From Corynebacterium silvaticum (lineage in GTDB: Bacteria > Actinomycetota > Actinomycetes > Mycobacteriales > Mycobacteriaceae), in NCBI RefSeq assembly GCF_004382825.2, contig NZ_SDQO02000001.1, forward strand, positions 620,001 to 684,000: a DNA stretch of 64,000 nt. The letters run 5' to 3'. A program made the translations under genes and the position numbers. The notes under the pieces are model-generated. The model made no database searches. It saw only the letters and a program-made list of their open reading frames with translations, and was not told the DNA's origin. Every line of letters starts with the position of its first letter. Position 1 is the stretch's first letter. Shown here in pieces: positions 57,343-64,000 of the stretch.

Positions 57343-57808
57343 CAGGATTCTCCCAACTGACGAGGTGTGGGAAAGCAACATCAAAGTGATTCCATAAACC
57401 CACGAAAGCATCGATGGTGGACACCAAGAAAGCGCCTACCTGGTTGAAACTAGCGCCCTCAGAAACTCGCAACACTCGGTGGGAAATGACCTGTAGGTTG
57501 CGCTCGGGTGTCTCATGAAATTTTACTGTGGGCAGCAGTGTAGTGAGATTCCACTCATTAACGTGTGCCAATAGTTGGGGAGCTTGATCAGCCGGGACAA
57601 ACGCACGCCATTGGCTCCGTGCCAGAAGATAACCATCGGACATAGCGAGGCTGATGGAATTATTGATAAAACCAGTGTGCAGCATGTCCTCATCCCGCAC
57701 ATAGTGGAGGTCTTCTTGAGTAAGGATGGTCTCTAGTACGTCAAGGCTGAGTGAGCCGACGTCGAGTCGGTCGTGCTCTGTTGTCGAGGTGTCATAAGAA
57801 GTATTCAT
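57335..57808 (-). CDS. YbjN-like protein, first copy
   Basis: 157 residues from ATG at 57808. VLETILTQEDLHYVRDEDM, ISLAMSDGYLLARSQWRAFV, LLAHVNEWNLTTLLPTVKF and LVSTIDAFVGLWNHF are typical YbjN-domain blocks. It starts 4 bases after the upstream epimerase stop, overlaps the second copy by 8 bases, and so is in a three-gene minus-strand operon. Function unknown. Confidence 0.78.
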   Translation of the reverse strand: MNTSYDTSTTEHDRLDVGSLSLDVLETILTQEDLHYVRDEDMLHTGFINNSISLAMSDGYLLARSQWRAFVPADQAPQLLAHVNEWNLTTLLPTVKFHETPERNLQVISHRVLRVSEGASFNQVGAFLVSTIDAFVGLWNHFDVAFPHLVSWENPDA

Positions 57809-57812
57809 GCTG

Positions 57813-59192
57813 TTACTTTGCGGTGGTATCGGGGTCATTGGCCAGAGGTTCCCCACCTAATTCATGTGCTAGGCAGGCATCAACGTGCAGGTAGCGGAAT
57901 GTGTGATCGAGCTGGAGCATCCGGAAAGGGGAGACTCGCTGATTAGCAAAAGCCACTTCTTCCGCTCCCTGGGCGCCCAGAATTAGTTTGGGACCGATCG
58001 ATGGAATAGGAAACTTGGACGGCCGTTTGAGCTGAGTCCCCAGGGCCTTGGCAAAATCCTGGTTACGGATAGGGTTAGGTGCAACAGCGTTGATAGGGCC
58101 AGACATGGAGGGGTCGACTAGCGCTCTCACATAAAGATCACACAGGTCATCTATGGAGATCCATGAAACCCATGGGGCACCACCTTCAAATGAACCCCCT
58201 AAGCCCACAGAGAAAAGAGTTTTCAGCACGGGAAGTACTCCGCCGCGTCCGCTTAGCGTTGCGCCTGTGCGTAGATAGACTGCTCGTTTACCAGCTGCTG
58301 CAACTGCTGCGCTGGCAAGCTCCCAATCCTGCACAACGTCCGCAAGGAAACCAGATCCTGCTGATGAACTCTCATCCAGTACTTCATCCTCGCGTTGGAC
58401 TCCATAAAAACCTATGGAGGACGCTTGTATAAGTGTGTGGCAGGTAGGACTCTCAGCGACTAATGCGGCAAGATGCTGAGATGGCTCGATGCGGGAATCC
58501 CGAATCGCTTTTTTGCGGGAATCCGTGAATCGTCCGGCTATTGACTCACCTGCGAGGTGTATCAGTGCATCCACGCCCTCAAGGAGATTGCTGTTGGGAC
58601 TCAGCGGATCCCATAGACGTTCGCCGTCAGATGGGTGCGAGCGAACAAGCGGAATTACTGTGTGCCCCAAGGACGTTAGCTGAGCACGGAGTGCTTTACC
58701 TACCAAGCCGCGAGAACCGGTCATGGCTACGGTTAAAGAAGTCGTGGCACCTGAATTGCGCTGTTGTATTTCCGCAAATCTTTGACCAGCTACAATATCA
58801 TGAATCAGCTGTTGTTGGCGGTACGCGAAGGAAGGTGCGAGCGTAGATTTAGGTGCGCGGGTATAAACCGTATCCGTAATCGCTGTGCCATGTGCGTGGT
58901 CAGAAAACTCGTGTACGTGCCGCCAGTTAGCTAAAGCCTTAATCGGGGATGTTACGCATACATCAGTGAATCGGTACCCTTTGACATACCCGGACAAATC
59001 ATGACGGGCCTCCCATCGAAGTCCTGCAGGAAGCGAAAAAACGGTTGTTCCTGCCGCTAAGTCGGGGGTCTCCTGCGTGGGCGTCATGGGGAAAAAGGGA
59101 GGAGTAAGCCGCACAATAGCGCCTGGTCGGGTGTGCCACATCCAGACGTCATTGCGGGAAGCTGGTACCACGTGGGTGGTGCTAAAGCTCAT
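57813..59192 (-). CDS. TIGR01777-family epimerase with N-terminal SRPBCC domain
   Basis: 459 residues. An N-terminal START/SRPBCC-like domain (about 1-145) is joined to an extended SDR with TGSRGLVGKAL for NAD(P) binding, LIHLAGESIAGRFT and GFYGVQREDEVLDE (YxxxK equivalent region). The fused form is common in actinobacteria. Substrate unknown. AAGGAG lies 6 bases before the ATG. It heads the operon with the two YbjN-like genes. Confidence 0.88.
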   Translation of the reverse strand: MSFSTTHVVPASRNDVWMWHTRPGAIVRLTPPFFPMTPTQETPDLAAGTTVFSLPAGLRWEARHDLSGYVKGYRFTDVCVTSPIKALANWRHVHEFSDHAHGTAITDTVYTRAPKSTLAPSFAYRQQQLIHDIVAGQRFAEIQQRNSGATTSLTVAMTGSRGLVGKALRAQLTSLGHTVIPLVRSHPSDGERLWDPLSPNSNLLEGVDALIHLAGESIAGRFTDSRKKAIRDSRIEPSQHLAALVAESPTCHTLIQASSIGFYGVQREDEVLDESSSAGSGFLADVVQDWELASAAVAAAGKRAVYLRTGATLSGRGGVLPVLKTLFSVGLGGSFEGGAPWVSWISIDDLCDLYVRALVDPSMSGPINAVAPNPIRNQDFAKALGTQLKRPSKFPIPSIGPKLILGAQGAEEVAFANQRVSPFRMLQLDHTFRYLHVDACLAHELGGEPLANDPDTTAK

Positions 59193-59723
59193 GTGACTCC
59201 TTAAAACATGGCATGGGGGGCTACAGCTCTATTGTTAGGTCAGCATCGTGGGGCATATCTGACTGAGTGTATCCGCTAAACGGTCACTGTGGGGATCGGC
59301 TGGCGCGGCGTTTGGAAAACGTGTTTATGCGTTGGATGACGGTGCATCCAGATGTTCACAACTTTCCCAGACTCCGCATCCTAGAGTAGCGCTTAATATT
59401 ATTTTGTTGGGAAACCTATTGTGCGTGTGATTCCGGACGTGGATAGAAAACAGGTGAGAAGCCGGTGAGAAGTCTATGCCAAGAAAAATCTGTGAACTCG
59501 ACTTTTCTGAACGTTGTTTAACCTAAGGGGGTATCCCCAACATCGGGATATAGTCAAATGTGCGCCCTTTGTGTCGAATTGGGAAACTAAGTGCTACTAT
59601 CACTTGCAGTCACGGTTTTTACGCTGTGTTTTCACCGTTCATAATAGGTTGTTCATTGGTTTCCTCAGGAACTTGATGGGCGAGTCATAATGGCTTGTGA
59701 GCTTACATATATATGTTCGACAT
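59193..59723. other. Intergenic stretch between the epimerase gene and pyrR
   Basis: About 530 bases with no gene I can support. It must hold divergent promoters for the minus-strand epimerase operon and the pyr operon. TACTAT at about 59595-59600 is a possible -10 for pyr. A partial DtxR-box-like match (59508-59526, 12 of 19) is noted but not called. Confidence 0.45.
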
Positions 59724-59757
59724 CCTTTAACAGACCGCACAGAGAGGCGGGAAAGGA
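59724..59757 (+). promoter_or_regulatory. PyrR-binding RNA hairpin covering the pyrR ribosome binding site
   Basis: In RNA form: outer stem CCTTT with AAAGG, asymmetric internal loop (AACAGA / G), inner stem CCGC with GCGG, and loop ACAGAGAG. The loop plus first stem bases read CAGAGAGGC, the conserved core of PyrR binding loops. The 3' arm AAAGG is part of the Shine-Dalgarno AAAGGAGGT, so PyrR binding would block pyrR translation, as described for mycobacteria. Confidence 0.75.
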
Positions 59758-59764
59758 GGTCACG

Positions 59765-60337
59765 ATGAGCGAAAACTCGCAAGGGATTATCGAGCTGCTT
59801 GGCAGCGACGATGTCTCTCGAACCGTCGCACGCATCGCGCACCAGATCATTGAAAAAACGGCCCTTGATTCTGAGGGCTCTTTACCGGTAATACTGCTGG
59901 GCATTCCGTCCGGAGGTGTTCCTTTAGCGCACCACTTGGCTGCGAAAATTTCTGAATTCGCCGGTGTAGCTGTTCCCGTGGGATCTTTGGACATTACGTT
60001 GTACCGAGATGACCTGCGGACAAAACCCCATCGTGCGTTACAACCAACTCTGATTCCTCAAGGTGGAATCGACGGTACGCACATCATTATCGTTGATGAT
60101 GTTCTCTATTCCGGCCGCACCATCCGTGCCGCGTTAGATGCTCTCCGCGACATCGGGCGCCCCGAGACCATCCAATTAGCTGTTCTTGTTGATCGTGGAC
60201 ACCGTCAGCTGCCTATCCGTGCTGATTATGTAGGTAAAAACCTTCCGACTTCTCGTGAAGAAGACGTGAAAGTCCTAGTCGAAGCAATTGATGGCCGAGA
60301 CGCTGTCATCCTGACTCGTGAAGCATCGGAGGCCTAG
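59765..60337 (+). CDS. pyrR: Bifunctional pyr operon regulator / uracil phosphoribosyltransferase
   Basis: 190 residues. PRPP motif [32 protein letters not shown] and [18 protein letters not shown] are PyrR signatures. It senses UMP/UTP and binds pyr mRNA. The ATG at 59765 has a near-perfect AAAGGAGGT 5-6 bases upstream, itself part of the PyrR hairpin. pyrB starts 2 bases after its stop. Confidence 0.95.
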   Translation: MSENSQGIIELLGSDDVSRTVARIAHQIIEKTALDSEGSLPVILLGIPSGGVPLAHHLAAKISEFAGVAVPVGSLDITLYRDDLRTKPHRALQPTLIPQGGIDGTHIIIVDDVLYSGRTIRAALDALRDIGRPETIQLAVLVDRGHRQLPIRADYVGKNLPTSREEDVKVLVEAIDGRDAVILTREASEA

Positions 60338-60339
60338 CC

Positions 60340-61281
60340 ATGAAGCACCTTCTGTCTATCTCAGATCTCAGCAAGGACGAGATTCTCGGAATCATGGATG
60401 AGGCTGATCGTTTCCGCGAGGCACTTACTGGCCGAGAGATTAAAAAGCTTCCTACCCTCCGCGGTCGGACTATCTTCACGTTGTTCTATGAGAACTCCAC
60501 GAGAACTCGTTCTTCTTTTGAAACCGCTGGAAAATGGATGAGCGCTGATGTGATTAACATTTCCGCTAGTTCTTCTTCCGTGAAAAAAGGGGAGTCGCTC
60601 AAAGACACCGGCCTGACCTTGTCAGCTATCGGCGCCGATGCCATCATCATCCGGCACCCTTCGTCTGGCGCGGCTCAGCAATTAGCGCAGTGGGTTGCGC
60701 CGGAGGGACAAGGCCCCAGCGTTATTAATGCTGGCGACGGTTCCCACCAGCACCCCACGCAGGCGCTTCTCGACGCCATCACGATCCGGCAGCGACTCGG
60801 AAACATCGAAGGTCGCAAAATCGTCATTGTGGGAGACTGCCTTCACTCTCGCGTTGTTCGTTCTAACGTAGACCTGCTCACCTGCTTGGGTGCAGAAGTG
60901 GTGCTTGTCGCGCCTCCGACGTTGCTGCCCTTGGGCATCGAGCAATGGCCCGTTCGTTGCTCATACACTATGGACACCGAGATTAAAGACGCAGATGTGG
61001 TGATGATGCTCCGCGTGCAGCAGGAGCGTATGCATGGCGGATTTTTCCCATCGCACCGCGAATACGCAGCGTTGTATGGCATGTCTAAGGAACGCGAGTC
61101 ACGGCTGCAGGATCACGCAATTGTTATGCACCCTGGGCCAATGTTGCGAGGCATGGAAATTAACTACGCCGTGGCTGACGCGCCCCGCACAGCGGTGCTT
61201 CAGCAAGTAAATAACGGTGTACACACTCGCATGGCAGTTCTGTTTACCCTCATCGCCGGCACAAATACCCCCGGTTTCTAA
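60340..61281 (+). CDS. pyrB: Aspartate carbamoyltransferase catalytic subunit
   Basis: 313 residues. Carbamoyl-phosphate loop [15 protein letters not shown], the 80s loop with [22 protein letters not shown], and [12 protein letters not shown]. It makes carbamoyl-aspartate. Immediately after pyrR, before pyrC. Confidence 0.97.
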   Translation: MKHLLSISDLSKDEILGIMDEADRFREALTGREIKKLPTLRGRTIFTLFYENSTRTRSSFETAGKWMSADVINISASSSSVKKGESLKDTGLTLSAIGADAIIIRHPSSGAAQQLAQWVAPEGQGPSVINAGDGSHQHPTQALLDAITIRQRLGNIEGRKIVIVGDCLHSRVVRSNVDLLTCLGAEVVLVAPPTLLPLGIEQWPVRCSYTMDTEIKDADVVMMLRVQQERMHGGFFPSHREYAALYGMSKERESRLQDHAIVMHPGPMLRGMEINYAVADAPRTAVLQQVNNGVHTRMAVLFTLIAGTNTPGF

Positions 61282-61299
61282 AAAGGAGTTTGGCTCGAA

Positions 61300-62658
61300 G
61301 TGACTACCCCTAACGACTACCCAGAGACTGGACAACTTGCTCCCGCCCCAGAGCGGACTCTTCTGCTCACCAACGTTCGACCTTATGGTGAGGACGAACC
61401 GACCAGCGTATTCATCTCTCAAGGCACGATCACAGCCATGGGATATGACGCAGATAAGTACTCTGCAGACGACGTCGTAGATGGAGAAGGCAACATTCTC
61501 CTTCCAGGTCTCGTGGATATGCATGTTCATCTACGTGAGCCAGGGCGCGAAGATACGGAAACAATTGCAACTGGTTCCGCAGCAGCAGCTAAAGGCGGTT
61601 TTACAGCAGTTTTTACTATGGCCAATACTCTTCCAGTGTTGGACCAGCCGATTATCGCCGAATCCGTATGGGCTAAGTCGCAGCAGATCGGCCTATGCGA
61701 CGTCCATCCTGTTGGCTCAATCACCAAAGGACTCCAAGGCAAAGAGCTCACTGAGTTTGGCATGATGGCCAATTCAGACGCCAAGGTTCGCATGTTCTCG
61801 GATGACGGAAAATGCGTTGATAACCCGCTTATCATGCGTAGGGCCGTGGAATACGCCAAGGGAATGGATGTTCTCCTAGCGCAACACTGCGAGGATCCTC
61901 GTCTGACCGATGGCGCTGTGGCTCATGAAGGAAAGATCGCCGCTGAGCTTGGACTCGGTGGCTGGCCGCGCGTTGCAGAGGAATCTATTGTTGCCCGCGA
62001 CGCTATCTTGGCCCGTGATTACGGCGGCAGAACGCATATCTGCCATGCCTCTACTGAAGGCACCGTGGAGCTGCTTAAATGGGCAAAAGCGCAGGATATC
62101 CCGCTGACTGCAGAAGTAACCCCGCACCATCTTTTGCTTACCGACGAGCGCCTGCACACCTATGACGGCGTTAACCGAGTCAATCCGCCGCTGCGGGAAG
62201 CCCGGGACACACTGGCGCTGCGAGATGCGCTTTTGAATGGTTTTATCGACTGTGTTGCCACAGATCATGCACCGCACGGATCTGAGGATAAATGTTGCGA
62301 ATTTGAGCATGCGAAGCCAGGAATGTTAGGGCTTGAAACATCGCTGCCGATCATTGCGCAGATTTTTGTGGATAGCGGCCTGGCTGACTGGAGATTCGTC
62401 GCAAAGGTCATGAGTGAGCGTCCTGCGGAGATCCTGCGTCTTCCTGGACATGGGCGCCCCATCGCAGTGGGAGAACCAGCAAACTTGACTGTGGTTAACC
62501 CCCATAGCCCTTGGACTGCGCATGGTTGCGATATGGCCTCCAAAGCAGAAAACACCCCCTTTGAAGGGATGGAGTTTACAGCCAAGGTAACCACCACGAT
62601 CCTGCGCGGTCGGCTGACCTGCATTGATGGTCAACCGGCGAGCCCGCGATCCGCCTAG
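61300..62658 (+). CDS. pyrC: Dihydroorotase
   Basis: 452 residues, GTG start with AAAGGAG upstream. Metal ligands in [29 protein letters not shown] and [14 protein letters not shown]; the usual carbamylated Lys of type I enzymes is replaced by a region that needs structural checking ([12 protein letters not shown] follows). It cyclises carbamoyl-aspartate. carA follows after about 100 bases. Confidence 0.95.
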   Translation: MTTPNDYPETGQLAPAPERTLLLTNVRPYGEDEPTSVFISQGTITAMGYDADKYSADDVVDGEGNILLPGLVDMHVHLREPGREDTETIATGSAAAAKGGFTAVFTMANTLPVLDQPIIAESVWAKSQQIGLCDVHPVGSITKGLQGKELTEFGMMANSDAKVRMFSDDGKCVDNPLIMRRAVEYAKGMDVLLAQHCEDPRLTDGAVAHEGKIAAELGLGGWPRVAEESIVARDAILARDYGGRTHICHASTEGTVELLKWAKAQDIPLTAEVTPHHLLLTDERLHTYDGVNRVNPPLREARDTLALRDALLNGFIDCVATDHAPHGSEDKCCEFEHAKPGMLGLETSLPIIAQIFVDSGLADWRFVAKVMSERPAEILRLPGHGRPIAVGEPANLTVVNPHSPWTAHGCDMASKAENTPFEGMEFTAKVTTTILRGRLTCIDGQPASPRSA

Positions 62659-62681
62659 ATACTTTAGTGTTCTCTGATTTG

Positions 62682-62719
62682 TTACCTCAGGTGCTGCAAA
62701 ACACGTAAACCTGAGGTAA
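62682..62719. repeat. Perfect inverted repeat between pyrC and carA
   Basis: TTACCTCAGGT (62682-62692) and ACCTGAGGTAA (62709-62719), 11 perfect pairs with a 16-base loop, no T-run. It could be an attenuating or processing hairpin inside the pyr operon, or a protein-binding site. Confidence 0.6.
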
Positions 62720-62761
62720 GCGGGTCCACAGCATGCTCCCCAAAATTTTTCAAGGGAAAAC

Positions 62762-63994
62762 ATGACCACAACTTATTCACCCCAGCGCGATTATCGCGGT
62801 GCGGATATAAATACAGCTAAGAAAGGCGACACAGTGACGTCGACGTTCCAGAATCGATCCGAAGCCGTCCTTGTTCTTGCAGACGGACGCATCTTCCGAG
62901 GTCAATCCTTTGGTGCTTTAGGAACCACGCTTGGCGAAGCCGTATTTACTACTGCGATGACTGGTTATCAAGAGACTATGACAGACCCTTCCTATCATCG
63001 CCAGATCGTTGTATCCGCGGCACCTCATATTGGTAACACCGGATGGAATGATGAAGACAGCGAGTCTTATGGGGAAAAGATATGGATCGCTGGTCTAGTA
63101 ATCCGCGATCTTTCTCACCGCGTTTCCAACTGGAGGGCTTCTCGTAGTCTTGAAGAAGAAATGCAGGCTCAAAATATTGTCGGAATCTCTAGCCTAGACA
63201 CCAGGACTATCGTCCGCCATCTCCGCAATTTTGGCTCGATCTCGGCAGGAATTTTCTCAGGGGAGGACGCTGCTCGGAGTCCTGAAGAACTCGTAGACAT
63301 TGTTAAAGGGCAGCCGAGCATGGCTGGTGCCGATCTTGCCGGTGAAGTATCAACCGATGCGCCGTATGTGGTCGAGGCAGAGGGGGAGACCACGTTTACG
63401 GTGCTCGCCTATGACATGGGCATTAAAACAAATACTCCTCGAAACTTTGCGGCGCGGGGCATACGGACAATCGTGGTTCCAGCCAACACCCCATATCAGG
63501 AGATTGTGGGATATAACCCTGACGGTGTGTTTATTTCCAACGGCCCTGGTGATCCTGCCACCGCAGACGTTATGGTCGGGATCGTCCAAGAAGTTCTTGA
63601 ACACAAAATCCCGCTATTCGGCATTTGTTTTGGCAATCAGATCCTTGGGCGTGCCTTAGGCATGAAGACTTACAAGATGAAATTCGGGCACCGAGGGATT
63701 AACGTTCCCGTCCTCAACCACCTCACGGGGAAAATCGACATCACAGCGCAAAACCATGGTTTCGCGCTAGAGGGCAAAGCCGGAGAAACATTTGAAACTC
63801 CGTTTGGGGACGCACACGTAACGCATACGTGCCTTAATGACGACACGGTAGAAGGCGTTGCCTTGGTCAACGGACTTGCTTATTCCGTTCAGTATCACCC
63901 CGAAGCAGCAGCTGGTCCTCACGATGCAAACCCGCTGTTCGATCAGTTTGTTGAACTGATGTCCACTCACAACTCCGCTGTTACTGCGAACTAA
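62762..63994 (+). CDS. carA: Carbamoyl-phosphate synthase small subunit
   Basis: 410 residues from ATG at 62762 (AAGGG upstream), or 386 from GTG at 62834, which has AAAGGCG 8 bases upstream and fits family length better. N-terminal domain LVLADGRIFRGQSFG, then a class I glutaminase with Cys in FGICFGNQILGRAL and His-Glu in VQYHPEAAAGPHD. It supplies ammonia to CarB for carbamoyl phosphate. carB presumably begins beyond the window. Confidence 0.95.
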   Translation: MTTTYSPQRDYRGADINTAKKGDTVTSTFQNRSEAVLVLADGRIFRGQSFGALGTTLGEAVFTTAMTGYQETMTDPSYHRQIVVSAAPHIGNTGWNDEDSESYGEKIWIAGLVIRDLSHRVSNWRASRSLEEEMQAQNIVGISSLDTRTIVRHLRNFGSISAGIFSGEDAARSPEELVDIVKGQPSMAGADLAGEVSTDAPYVVEAEGETTFTVLAYDMGIKTNTPRNFAARGIRTIVVPANTPYQEIVGYNPDGVFISNGPGDPATADVMVGIVQEVLEHKIPLFGICFGNQILGRALGMKTYKMKFGHRGINVPVLNHLTGKIDITAQNHGFALEGKAGETFETPFGDAHVTHTCLNDDTVEGVALVNGLAYSVQYHPEAAAGPHDANPLFDQFVELMSTHNSAVTAN

Positions 63995-64000
63995 AACCAG

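Noticed and set aside
59508-59526. Second DtxR-box-like sequence before pyrR
   Set aside because: 12 of 19 matches with one good half-site only; far from either start codon.

Overview
The window is a contiguous piece of an actinobacterial chromosome, almost certainly from a Corynebacterium of the diphtheriae / ulcerans / pseudotuberculosis group. Three things support this: moderate GC content; a gene order that tracks the mycobacterial blocks thrS-HIT-pgsA-patA-pimA, yebC, ruvCAB, yajC-secDF-lipoprotein-apt-rel-ppiB and hisS; and many genes lacking a Shine-Dalgarno site but with a -10 box 7-9 bases before the start, as expected for corynebacterial leaderless mRNAs. I see no prophage, insertion sequence, CRISPR array, tRNA or rRNA.

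Layout, left to right. 1-1.6 kb: end of a PCuAC copper chaperone gene and a Tat-exported Dyp peroxidase. 1.9-8 kb: thrS, then the phosphatidylinositol / PI-mannoside block (HIT hydrolase, PIP synthase joined in one frame to the PIM acyltransferase, pimA, small membrane protein). 8-11.5 kb, minus strand: a GT-C membrane glycosyltransferase, bioW and bioF, each overlapping the next by ATGA, with a BioQ-like operator at the bioW promoter. 11.7-16.5 kb: frameshifted tesB, yebC, ruvCAB. 16.5-25 kb: yajC-secD-secF, solute-binding lipoprotein, apt, rel. 25-31 kb: small secreted amphipathic protein, membrane-anchored cyclophilin, tpx, MBL hydrolase, hisS, sdaA. 31-38 kb is the most accessory-looking part: TetR regulator plus FMN reductase, divergent from a degenerate ABC ATPase-like protein and a YhgE/Pip membrane protein, then a frameshifted SNF2 helicase and a zinc metallopeptidase. 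39-49 kb: aspS, kinase-like protein, rarA, alaS, a probable structured small RNA, ruvX, mltG. 49-57 kb: shikimate pathway (aroE, prepilin peptidase, aroC, aroK, aroB, aroQ), pepQ, efp, nusB. 57-59 kb, minus strand: TIGR01777 epimerase and two YbjN-like proteins. 59.7-64 kb: pyrimidine operon pyrR-pyrB-pyrC-carA, with a PyrR-type RNA hairpin over the pyrR ribosome binding site.

Most of the window is core metabolism. The points most worth a second look are the PgsA-PatA single reading frame, the BioQ-like site buried in the 3' end of a glycosyltransferase gene, the PyrR hairpin sequestering a Shine-Dalgarno, the structured RNA with its own promoter after alaS, the small secreted amphipathic protein, and the pseudo-ATPase / YhgE pair. 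Two genes (tesB and the SNF2 helicase) carry +1 frameshifts that are either real decay or sequence errors.
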